From: an uncultured Verrucomicrobiales bacterium
GTDB lineage: Bacteria; Verrucomicrobiota; Verrucomicrobiia; Verrucomicrobiales; Akkermansiaceae
Direction: 5' to 3'
DNA length: 64,000 nt
NCBI GenBank assembly: GCA_937934595.1
Contig: CALGZA010000006.1
Location: 1 to 64,000 of the forward strand
The notes under the pieces were generated by a model that saw only the letters and a list, made by a program, of their open reading frames with translations, did not search any database and was not told the DNA's origin. The translations under genes were made by a program, and so were the position numbers. Within the stretch, counting starts at the first letter, position 1; each line of letters begins with the position of its first letter. Below are positions 29,940 through 37,849 of this stretch, piece after piece.

Positions 29940-31109
29940 ATGATGATATTTCCAAAAACAATTCAAGACGGCCAAGCAGTCATCCGCTGGAACAACAACG
30001 GAACACGTGACATCATAACCGGCCCTACTACTATCTACGCCCCATTTGCTAACATCACACCACTAAGAAGAGTCAGCGCCGCAGAAGAACAGTTCCTCAA
30101 CGTCGCATTCCTAGACGGCCACACTGAAAACATCCCAGGCCCCTGCGCAGTCTGGTTTGACCCACTACTACACCAAAACATCACAACCAAACCAGTGATC
30201 CACCTCGACGCTCACGAGGCCATCGTCATCTATAACGAAAAAGACAACACCGTCACACACAGAATCCTAAAAGGACCAGCCATTCACATTCCCTCACCCA
30301 CTGAAACACTTCACCAGTTCAGTTGGCACGGTGACAACGGAAAAGGAAAGAAAATACCAAGAACCCTCAAATTCGAAAAACTAAGAATCATCCCAGACCA
30401 AATGTACTTCGATGTAGCAGATGTCCGCACCGCAGATGAAGCACTCATTACAGCAAAACTCATGGTATTCTTCGAACTCGTAAACATCGAAAAAATGCTC
30501 CAAGAAACCCATGACCCTATCGCAGATTTCATTAATGCTCTTACAGCAGATGTCATCAGCTTTGCAGGAGAATGTAACTTTGAAGCATTCAAAACCAGAG
30601 CCCACGAACTAAACAAAACAGAAACCTACCATGCCCTACTCGAAGGAGCAGCTCGCATAGGATACAGAATCAATAAAGTCGTTTACCGTGGATACACCGC
30701 CAGCTCACAACTACAAGCCATGCACGACCACGCCATAGAAACACGCACCAAACTCGTACTCGAAACAGAAATAGAACACCAACAACAAACTCTCACAGAC
30801 CTAAAACAAACCAAAGAACACCAACGTGCCACAGAGCACCGCAATGAAGAAATCAGAGCACAACAACACATACTAAACCAAAATCAAAAAAAACATGATC
30901 AAGACCTCGCCATAAAAAAAGAAATCCAAACCATGGACAAAATACACCAACAAGAAATCCTCAAACTCAAACAACAAGAATGGGAACACCTCAAACAACT
31001 AGACACTGACCTAACAGCAGTACTCGTTGCCAAAGAACACAACCCAGACAAAACAATCAGACTAGACACCACCAAAAACACACCAATCCACCTGCACGAA
31101 GCCATTTAA
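29940..31109 (+). CDS. Major vault protein (MVP)-like protein
   Basis: A 389-residue protein without signal peptide. Residues about 10-130 hold two or three MVP-type beta repeats (DIITGPTTIYAP, RILKGPAIHIPSP). About 145-255 resembles the MVP shoulder/SPFH domain: MYFDVADVRTADEALITAKL, then DPIADFINAL and GYRINKVVYRG. About 258-370 is a long Gln/Lys/Glu coiled coil like the MVP cap helix. From memory, the human MVP shoulder (TDVITIETADHARLQLQL) aligns in the same order. Eukaryotic MVP is over 800 residues with nine repeats, so this is a short form. It may assemble into rings or shells or act as a flotillin-like scaffold. Its place between an ADP-ribose sensor and ADP-ribose enzymes is notable, since eukaryotic vaults carry a PARP. 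Confidence 0.72.
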   Translation: MMIFPKTIQDGQAVIRWNNNGTRDIITGPTTIYAPFANITPLRRVSAAEEQFLNVAFLDGHTENIPGPCAVWFDPLLHQNITTKPVIHLDAHEAIVIYNEKDNTVTHRILKGPAIHIPSPTETLHQFSWHGDNGKGKKIPRTLKFEKLRIIPDQMYFDVADVRTADEALITAKLMVFFELVNIEKMLQETHDPIADFINALTADVISFAGECNFEAFKTRAHELNKTETYHALLEGAARIGYRINKVVYRGYTASSQLQAMHDHAIETRTKLVLETEIEHQQQTLTDLKQTKEHQRATEHRNEEIRAQQHILNQNQKKHDQDLAIKKEIQTMDKIHQQEILKLKQQEWEHLKQLDTDLTAVLVAKEHNPDKTIRLDTTKNTPIHLHEAI

Positions 31110-31127
31110 AAACGCATACCACTTAAA

Positions 31128-31748
31128 ATGAAAACACTACTCATCATAGACATCCAAAACGACTTCCTCCCAGGCGGTTCACTAGCAGTTACTAATGGAG
31201 ACAAAATCATCCCCATTGTCAACGAACTCATACCTCACTACGATAACATCATAGCCACTCAAGACTACCACCCACCTGAACACGGCAGCTTCGCTAGTAA
31301 CCATCAAGGCAAAAATATCGGAGACACAATACAGCTTTCTGGACTACCACAGATACTCTGGCCAACACACTGCGTCGAAGGAACAACAGGCGCTGAATTC
31401 GCAGACACCCTTCACACTCAGCGGATCGACACCATATTCAGAAAAGGCACCAACCCTAACATCGACAGCTACAGCGGATTCTACGACAACGGACACCTCA
31501 AATCAACTGGCCTCGCTAAACACCTCAAAGAAATAGGAACCACCCAGCTCCACCTTGTAGGCCTCGCCACAGACTACTGCGTCAAATTCTCAGCCCTTGA
31601 CGCCCTAAAAGAAGGCTTCGAGACAACACTCATAAAAGACGCCATCCAAGGCGTCAATCTACAACCCAACGACTGCACGCAAGCAATCCAAGAAATCAAA
31701 AACGCAGGCGCCAGCGTTATAAGCAGTAATGACATAATAGGAAAATAG
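31128..31748 (+). CDS. pncA: Nicotinamidase
   Basis: A 206-residue isochorismatase-fold enzyme hydrolysing nicotinamide to nicotinic acid in NAD salvage. The catalytic triad is visible: Asp in LLIIDIQNDFLPGG (about residue 8), Lys in FRKGTNP (about 105), Cys in ATDYCVKF (about 147). Metal ligands DYHPPEH are near 45-51. Located between the MVP-like gene (18-base gap) and an ADP-ribosylglycohydrolase (4-base gap). It would recycle the nicotinamide released by ADP-ribosyltransferases or NADases. Confidence 0.95.
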   Translation: MKTLLIIDIQNDFLPGGSLAVTNGDKIIPIVNELIPHYDNIIATQDYHPPEHGSFASNHQGKNIGDTIQLSGLPQILWPTHCVEGTTGAEFADTLHTQRIDTIFRKGTNPNIDSYSGFYDNGHLKSTGLAKHLKEIGTTQLHLVGLATDYCVKFSALDALKEGFETTLIKDAIQGVNLQPNDCTQAIQEIKNAGASVISSNDIIGK

Positions 31749-31752
31749 ACAC

Positions 31753-32679
31753 ATGAATGCCTTAAGAGATAGATACAGAGGAGCTATGCTCGGTTTAGCT
31801 GCAGGGGATGCATTAGGAACTACCGTCGAGTTCTCTATGCGTGGAACGTTTGAACCCATGACTGATATCATAGGTGGAGGCCCCTTCGAACTAAAGGCTG
31901 GTGAATGGACAGATGATACTTCAATGGCACTCTGCCTTGCTGAAAGCCTTATTGCTAAAAACGGCATGGATCTGGCTGATCAATTAGAACGATATTTATC
32001 GTGGTGGCGATCTGGCCACAACAGTGTCACTGGTAAATGTTTCGACATAGGCAACACTGTAAGATCAGCCTTGGAACGATACTGGTTTAATCATGAACCC
32101 TACTCAGGATCAGTTGATCCTAACACAGCCGGAAATGGTTCAATAATGCGGCTAGCACCAGTACCTATGTTCTATGCTACAGATATAAATGAAGCCATCC
32201 ACCAATCAGCCGAAAGCTCTAAAACAACACACGCTGCCTTAGAATGCATAGACACGTGCAAAGCAATGACATCTATTATCGTGACATTACTAAACGGAGC
32301 TACAAAAGAAGCCTCCCTCAGACACCCACAAATAACTGAAAACATCAAACCAAAATCCCCAAAAATATCAGAAATTCTCGAAGGGTCTTACAAAAACAAA
32401 ACTACAGACGATATCAGCGGTTCAGGCTACGTTATAGAGAGCTTCGAAGCCGCACTATGGGCGTTTTGGAATAGCAAGACCTTCCAAGAAGGCGCCCTGT
32501 TAGCTGTTAACCTTGGTGATGATGCCGATACTACAGGAGCTATCTACGGTCAAATAGCAGGCAGTTACTACGGAAAAAAAGGAATACCAAAACACTGGTT
32601 AAATAAAATCGCTTGGCGCCATAAAATCCAAAATATAGCCGACAAAATCTATGACCTCTCTCAATCTCATGGCAGATAA
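31753..32679 (+). CDS. ADP-ribosylglycohydrolase (DraG/ARH family), first copy
   Basis: A 308-residue protein. The family's binuclear-Mg signatures are present: GLAAGDALGTTVEF near the N-terminus, WTDDTSMAL (about 54-62), GNGSIMRLAP (about 131-140), and GDDADTTGAIYG near the C-terminus. Expected to remove ADP-ribose from proteins or small molecules. Starts 4 bases after pncA, so translationally coupled. Base composition of the 5' half is G-rich or balanced, unlike the surrounding C-rich genes and unlike its neighbour paralogue, suggesting separate or recent acquisition. Confidence 0.92.
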   Translation: MNALRDRYRGAMLGLAAGDALGTTVEFSMRGTFEPMTDIIGGGPFELKAGEWTDDTSMALCLAESLIAKNGMDLADQLERYLSWWRSGHNSVTGKCFDIGNTVRSALERYWFNHEPYSGSVDPNTAGNGSIMRLAPVPMFYATDINEAIHQSAESSKTTHAALECIDTCKAMTSIIVTLLNGATKEASLRHPQITENIKPKSPKISEILEGSYKNKTTDDISGSGYVIESFEAALWAFWNSKTFQEGALLAVNLGDDADTTGAIYGQIAGSYYGKKGIPKHWLNKIAWRHKIQNIADKIYDLSQSHGR

Positions 32680-33790
32680 ATCTATATGCCATGAAAACAA
32701 GACCAAAGGCATCCTACTCGGCACCGCAGTCGCTGACTCCATCGGCCTACCAATGGAAGGCATATCACCTAAACGCATTAAAAAACTAAATTGGATCAAT
32801 GAAAAATCCCCACTCACTCACCACTTCCTACTCGGCAGAGGAATGTGGAGCGATGACACAGAACATACCATCATGCTATCCCAAGCCCTACTAGCCAGCC
32901 ATGGAAATCTCAACAAATTCCAACGCTCATTCGCCTGGGAGCTAAAATGGTGGCTACTAGCCTTACCCGCAGGTGTCGGACTCGCCACCGCTCGAGCCAT
33001 CATCAAGCTTTGGCTAGGATACTCTATAAAACACTCTGGCGTATTCTCAGCAGGAAACGGCACAGCCATGAGAGCAGCCATCATAGCGGCCTACTTTCCT
33101 GACCACCCAAAAAAAAGACAATCCTTCACCATCGCACAATCCACCCTCACTCACACCGACCCAAAAGCAACAATCGGCGCCCTATCCGTAACAGAACTAA
33201 GCGCACTCCTAATCAAATCAAAAACACCACCCTCAACTCAACAAATCATCCACCTACTATCAAACATAACAAATATTATAGATAATCAAATCCACGGCTC
33301 AAAATCAGCAAAACAAGACTGGAAATCCATCACAAACCTCATACAAAAAAGCTGGAACAGTAACCACACCGAAACTCAATTCCTAACAGAACTAAATCAA
33401 ATAACCGGCGGCTCCACAAAACGCGGCGTCACCGGCTACATTTACCAATCTCTGCCCATCGCCATCTACTCAGGAACCAAACACAACTGGGAATACAAAA
33501 CAGTCATCACCAATGTCATCTCACTCGGCGGAGATACAGACACGGTTGCCGCAATTGCAGGCGCCATGTGTGGAGCCTATGGAGGCCACAAATCCATACC
33601 GCATCAATGGCTATCCAAAGTCACTGAATGGCCATGCTCAATCAACGACCTAGAAAAACTAGCAACCGCCATCTCAGAAAAGAAGCAATTAAGAGTTCGC
33701 CCCAGATTCTCACCCCAGCTCATCATCAGAAACATCATATTCCTCGCCGTCGTCATCACCCACGGATTCGCCAGACTAATACCACGTTAA
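32651..33790 (+). CDS. ADP-ribosylglycohydrolase family, second copy with C-terminal hydrophobic tail
   Basis: A 379-residue protein with the same fold but diverged motifs: GTAVADSIGLPMEG, WSDDTEHTIM, GNGTAMRAA and GGDTDTVAAIAG. Metal-ligand Asp residues are kept. It ends with a hydrophobic segment (IIRNIIFLAVVITHGFA), possibly a membrane anchor. It overlaps the preceding gene by 29 bases, or by 11 if the internal ATG at 32669 (MADKSICHE) is used, so it is the last member of the operon. Convergent with mazG (3-base gap). Substrate probably differs from the first copy. Confidence 0.88.
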   Translation: MTSLNLMADKSICHENKTKGILLGTAVADSIGLPMEGISPKRIKKLNWINEKSPLTHHFLLGRGMWSDDTEHTIMLSQALLASHGNLNKFQRSFAWELKWWLLALPAGVGLATARAIIKLWLGYSIKHSGVFSAGNGTAMRAAIIAAYFPDHPKKRQSFTIAQSTLTHTDPKATIGALSVTELSALLIKSKTPPSTQQIIHLLSNITNIIDNQIHGSKSAKQDWKSITNLIQKSWNSNHTETQFLTELNQITGGSTKRGVTGYIYQSLPIAIYSGTKHNWEYKTVITNVISLGGDTDTVAAIAGAMCGAYGGHKSIPHQWLSKVTEWPCSINDLEKLATAISEKKQLRVRPRFSPQLIIRNIIFLAVVITHGFARLIPR

Positions 33791-33793
33791 ACC

Positions 33794-34633
33794 TCACACC
33801 CTGCCCTGGTCCTCATCACGCGCCTTATTCCACTCCTCATCCATCTGCTTCATCGATGCATCCTCCAAAGCCACACCCTTAGCCTTCAACCGAGACTCCA
33901 ACTTCTGAAAACGATCCATAAACTTATGATTCGTCCTATCCACAGCAACCTCAGGATTCACACCTAACTTACGTGCCATATTCACCGTAACAAAAAGCAA
34001 ATCACCAATCTCCGCCTCCAGCTCATCAGGAACATCCCCTCCCTCCTCATAACCCTCAAATGCCTCCTCCACCTCAGCCAGCTCCTCTCGCACCTTACCT
34101 AAAATCGACTTCGCATCCACCCAGTCAAAACCCACCTTACTAGCCTTCTTCTGTAACTTAGCAGCCTTCAACATCGCAGGCAACCCATCCCCCACACCAT
34201 ACAAATAAGGCTTCTCCTCACTCCCCCTCTCCTGCCTCTTTATCTCATCCCACTGGCTAAGAACTCCCTCAGAATCAATCACCCCTCTATCATTAGCCCC
34301 AAAAACATGCGGATGCCTCCTAATCAACTTCTCAGAAATACCACGCGCCACATCATCCATATCATACCTCCCAGCCTCACGCGCTATTTCAGAATGAAAA
34401 ACAACCTGCAACAACAAATCCCCAAGCTCCTCCTCCAAATGTTCATGATCCTCACACTTAATCGCATCCACCACCTCATAAGCCTCCTCTATCAAACAAG
34501 ACACCAAACTCCCATGAGTCTGATCCGCATCCCATGGACAGCCCCCCGGAGCTCTAAGCCTATGCATTATCGCCCTCAGACGCTCCACCTGCCTCTCAGG
34601 CACCACACTTCCCATCATCTCATCATCAGTCAT
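33794..34633 (-). CDS. mazG: Nucleoside triphosphate pyrophosphohydrolase MazG
   Basis: A 279-residue protein (E. coli 263) with two MazG repeats. The first has CPWDADQTHGSL, EEAYEVVDAI and EEELGDLLLQVVFH. The second has a degenerate equivalent, EEVEEAFEGYEE and EAEIGDLLFVTVN. It hydrolyses NTPs and dNTPs to monophosphates as house-cleaning. Its ATG overlaps the stop of the upstream rhomboid gene (ATGA), so the pair is translationally coupled. Confidence 0.95.
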   Translation of the reverse strand: MTDDEMMGSVVPERQVERLRAIMHRLRAPGGCPWDADQTHGSLVSCLIEEAYEVVDAIKCEDHEHLEEELGDLLLQVVFHSEIAREAGRYDMDDVARGISEKLIRRHPHVFGANDRGVIDSEGVLSQWDEIKRQERGSEEKPYLYGVGDGLPAMLKAAKLQKKASKVGFDWVDAKSILGKVREELAEVEEAFEGYEEGGDVPDELEAEIGDLLFVTVNMARKLGVNPEVAVDRTNHKFMDRFQKLESRLKAKGVALEDASMKQMDEEWNKARDEDQGRV

Positions 34634-35487
34634 TTTTTTGAAGCAAATTTTAATATCTCACGCTCATCATCACTCAAGTTCCCTATACCCTCCTCAGACA
34701 CCTTATCCAGTATACGGTTCACTTCAGCCTCACTCTTACTCACCTTCATATTCAGCTCAGTCCTCGCCCTCATTCTCCCACCAGTCTTTGCCACCTTTCG
34801 CTTCTGCACACCCACATCACTCCCCACACCCTTTTTACCAATACTACCCACACCCACATCAAGCCAACTAAGATTCTTCAAACATAAAAAACCTACTCCA
34901 ACCCCACTCAAATGAGCCAAACTCTCAGCAGGATCAGCCCTCTGCGCTATCGACATCACCACCAATAAACCAATCAAACCATAACCCAACGTCTTCAAAC
35001 TCAACGTCACAGGCGGTAACAACAACCGCACCTTCTGATCAGGATACCTCAACGCCACCACAACCAATAAAGCCATTGCCAATCCACCAGCACCACTCAA
35101 AGGAACAACAGACCCAGAACTTAACAGCGCATAAACTATCGCCCCCACTAAAGTCGTCATCACTAACATCACACCAAACCTCCGTGACCCCAAACTCCTC
35201 TCAGCCATAGGCCCAAAAACAAAAAAAGCAATCAACGTAAACAACCAATCCCCCAAATTAACATTCACCAAAGGATAACTACCCCACCTCCATATCTCTA
35301 ACAAATCACCCCGTTTCATAGAAAAATAAACACTCAACCGCCCCTCAGAACTACCTCGGCCAATTACGTCCACCAAAAACACCACCACCAAAATAACCAA
35401 CATCCACTTCGAAACAGACGCCCCACCAAACCGACTCCCTCCTCCCCCAAACGAACCATAAGAACCAGATCTATATACTTTTTTCAT
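34630..35487 (-). CDS. Rhomboid-family membrane protein lacking the catalytic serine
   Basis: A 285-residue protein from ATG 35487 (MKKVYRSG); a GTG at 35556 would add 23 Cys/Trp-rich residues. It has about six membrane helices between residues 30 and 200. The active-site loop reads PLSGAGGLAMAL, where active rhomboids have G-x-S-G, so the Ser is replaced by Gly. The partner region AHLSGVGVGFL keeps the His. The hydrophilic C-terminus ends in the helical LSDDEREILKFASKK tail seen in verrucomicrobial rhomboids. Probably an inactive (pseudoprotease) rhomboid acting in membrane protein binding. Coupled to mazG by stop-start overlap, ending in TGA. Confidence 0.82.
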   Translation of the reverse strand: MKKVYRSGSYGSFGGGGSRFGGASVSKWMLVILVVVFLVDVIGRGSSEGRLSVYFSMKRGDLLEIWRWGSYPLVNVNLGDWLFTLIAFFVFGPMAERSLGSRRFGVMLVMTTLVGAIVYALLSSGSVVPLSGAGGLAMALLVVVALRYPDQKVRLLLPPVTLSLKTLGYGLIGLLVVMSIAQRADPAESLAHLSGVGVGFLCLKNLSWLDVGVGSIGKKGVGSDVGVQKRKVAKTGGRMRARTELNMKVSKSEAEVNRILDKVSEEGIGNLSDDEREILKFASKK

Positions 35488-35772
35488 CCACCAAATACTT
35501 ACACCCACCACACCACCAGCGCAACACCTATCATCACAACAAAATAAATACCCCACTCCTCATCAAAATATCCAGCCCCACAGCAATAAACACCCCAAAC
35601 CACTCACTACATAAAATAAAACAATAGCACATTTGATTTCTAGAGGGCGTATCATACATCCTCACCCCCTCAGATCGCTGAACACATCTATTTAATAAAT
35701 AGAAAAATTGAACCAAAGGGTTTACAAATCACTTATTAAAGCAGACAACATTAATATTTAAACACACTTAAT

Positions 35773-36600
35773 ATGAATTATACAATTACATCCACCCTAA
35801 TCCCCCTATCTCTTGCTCTGTCAAGTTTGTGCGACGCTGCTTTTACCAGAGTTAATTTCACAGTCGGCTCTGAAGCAGCCTTCATCATAGAACCAGCCAC
35901 AAGAGCGGCTAACAATCCTTGGATAATGTATGCTCCCACACTGGGCTCAGACCTACCCGGCAGCTCAGAAGCTTTCATGATACAACAATTTGCAGACAAC
36001 GGAATTACAGTAGCCGGCGTAAATGTAGGTGAGTCTTACGGAACTCCCCGTAACATTGCAGGTTATGATAGTCTCTATAATGACATGGTAAATACACGTG
36101 GCTTCTCTGACCAATTATCCATGCTCACCAGAAGTCGAGGCGGCCTAATGGGGTTTAGCTGGGCAATGAATAACCCAGAAAAAGTAACCGGCATAGCGGG
36201 CATATACCCTATTACTAGCTTGTTAGGTTGGTCAGGAGCAACTGCTACCGCAAATTCATACGGAAGTAACCTATCAGATTTCAACCCAATAGATAACCTT
36301 ACCGACATGGCTAATGAAGGCGTCAAACTTTTCCTCCTTCACGGAGACAATGACTCCGTAGTCCCCCTCACAGATAACTCACAAATCACTCACGACAGAT
36401 ACCTAGCTCTCGGAGGAGACTCTACACTCTCTATCATCCAAGGCGGTGGTCACGACTTAAGCAACCACTGGTTCACAGATCAACCCCTTACTGATTTCCT
36501 TATCCAGACCAGCCTCATCCCAGAACCTTCATCAACACTACTCATCAGCTTCGCCGTCTTGGCATTCTCTACGATACGCCGTAGAGACCAGAACCAGTAA
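35773..36600 (+). CDS. PEP-CTERM alpha/beta hydrolase
   Basis: A 275-residue protein. A signal peptide (about 1-22) leads an alpha/beta hydrolase domain. Nucleophile region TRSRGGLMG (about 116-124), acid region LLHGDNDSVVPL (about 191-202), His in GGGHDLSNHW (about 228-237). C-terminal tag IPEPSS, hydrophobic segment, then RRRDQNQ. An exported esterase or peptidase-like enzyme retained by the exosortase route. Composition is more balanced than in neighbours. Confidence 0.85.
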   Translation: MNYTITSTLIPLSLALSSLCDAAFTRVNFTVGSEAAFIIEPATRAANNPWIMYAPTLGSDLPGSSEAFMIQQFADNGITVAGVNVGESYGTPRNIAGYDSLYNDMVNTRGFSDQLSMLTRSRGGLMGFSWAMNNPEKVTGIAGIYPITSLLGWSGATATANSYGSNLSDFNPIDNLTDMANEGVKLFLLHGDNDSVVPLTDNSQITHDRYLALGGDSTLSIIQGGGHDLSNHWFTDQPLTDFLIQTSLIPEPSSTLLISFAVLAFSTIRRRDQNQ

Positions 36601-36849
36601 AGTAGCCAATTGATTCATCACAGATAGTGATATAATCAGACAAATAGCGGAATGCTTCTAGCCTACACTAAGGAGCGCATAAAATTAAACGGACTTCATG
36701 ACCGAGGAACATCCCAACTAGCAACAAAAAATGCCCAATTCCACTCACAACGAAAAACACTTTCTAAAATCTATCATAACAACCATTTGTCTGAGCTAAC
36801 TTAAAGATTAGCAGCATAAAAATTGAACAATTTTTATGGACTAATTGAA
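36601..36849. other. Gene-free stretch before repeats
   Basis: No credible frame. Together with the two repeat copies that follow, the 777 bases between 36601 and rpsU hold no gene. Confidence 0.4.
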
Positions 36850-37020
36850 GATCGTAATAGTCATAGCCACAAGACATAAAAAAGACGCATAACAGGCGGC
36901 ACAACTAACTCATAGAGAAACTAATTTCACTGCAGCAGTTTGCATAAAAAATCAGCTTTGCTACAAAAAATAAAATCATTAAAGCTTCCTGAATAGTTCA
37001 TAATAGCTGTGAAGACGGTA
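36850..37020 (+). repeat. Decayed copy of the MITE-like repeat
   Basis: The order of short matches to the intact copies is kept: CATAGCCACAAGA, GACGCATAACAGGCGG, AACTAACTCATAGAGAAACTA, AAAAAATCAGCTTTGCT, then AATAGCTGTGAAGACGGTATTA at the right end. It abuts copy 1 directly. Boundaries are approximate. Confidence 0.5.
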
Positions 37021-37231
37021 TTATACCATTTGAACTGTTAGAATGGATTGATAGCACAACAAGATAGCAAGAGTAGCGAGGCAAGAGGAAAGCGCATAGC
37101 GGACTATGCAACTGACGAATAACGAAGCTAATCTTGATATATTGTTGTGCACTTCAAAAAATCAGCTCTGCTGCTGGTCCCTAATATATTGAAACTACTA
37201 TCAATCCAGAATAACTGTAAAAATGGTATTA
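37021..37231 (+). repeat. MITE-like repeat, copy 1
   Basis: A 211-base element with terminal inverted repeats of about 20 bases (TATACCATTTGAACTGTTA at the left; TAACTGTAAAAATGGTATTA at the right). The interior holds a hairpin GCATAG-CGGA-CTATGC. Closely similar copies lie at 52129-52339 and 62730-62982. It has no coding capacity, so it would need a transposase in trans. Confidence 0.85.
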
Positions 37232-37291
37232 CCACAATACCATAAAACCACATCCGCAAAACGAAAGAAAAGCACCTACAGCCGTGCAAAT

Positions 37292-37325
37292 AAAAAAAGA
37301 GCACCTCAATAAAAGAGATGCTCTC
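37292..37325 (-). terminator. Terminator of rpsU
   Basis: On the minus strand GAGCATCTC pairs with GAGGTGCTC around TTTTATT (one G-U), followed by seven T. It lies 53 bases after the rpsU stop. Confidence 0.9.
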
Positions 37326-37377
37326 ACTAAAAAATGTCTGATCTGAAACCTTAGAAGTCTAACTACATATCAGATGA

Positions 37378-37638
37378 TCAAGATGATGATGCCTCAGATC
37401 TTTCAGCAACCTTAGCGGCAGCTGTTGCATCCTGTGTAGGACTTGTATATTTAAAACGTTGCTTCTTACGCTTAGATGCAGAACGTAATTTACGCTTAGC
37501 TCTCTCTACTGGCGTTTCGAATGAACGTCGACGACGCATCTCCTCAAGAATGCCTTCGTTGTCTAATAAAGTCTTCATGCGCTTTAACGCACGATCCACT
37601 GTCTCGCCTTTGCTTACTGTTACTCCTCTAAGTGACAT
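37378..37638 (-). CDS. rpsU: 30S ribosomal protein S21
   Basis: An 86-residue basic protein. Typical bS21 pattern: VTVSKGETVDRALKRMK (about 6-22), then RRRSFETPVERAKRKLRSAS. A 20-residue Ala/Ser/Lys-rich C-terminal extension exceeds the usual 60-70 residues. It binds 16S rRNA near the anti-Shine-Dalgarno region, of interest because Shine-Dalgarno sequences are rare in this window. It has its own promoter and terminator, so it is monocistronic. Confidence 0.96.
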   Translation of the reverse strand: MSLRGVTVSKGETVDRALKRMKTLLDNEGILEEMRRRRSFETPVERAKRKLRSASKRKKQRFKYTSPTQDATAAAKVAERSEASSS

Positions 37639-37690
37639 AATGTCTGTATAATAATGGTTAAATAATTCCTAATGTTTCAGGTCGGCGCAA

Positions 37691-37719
37691 AACCTATTCA
37701 TTTCAAATCACAAAGTCAA
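37691..37719 (-). promoter_or_regulatory. Sigma-70-type promoter of rpsU
   Basis: On the minus strand TTGACT (37719-37714) and TAGGTT (37696-37691) are 17 bases apart. They lie 53-81 bases upstream of the rpsU start. Confidence 0.6.
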
Positions 37720-37849
37720 GCACCAGAAACGAAAAATCTATACTTTTATCTAACTCAAATTACATGCTAAGAAAATTCACTAAATTTAACACATTTCTAC
37801 ATTGCCAGAACCCAATAAATAGGCAGTATAGAAAGAGTAAATCATTATT

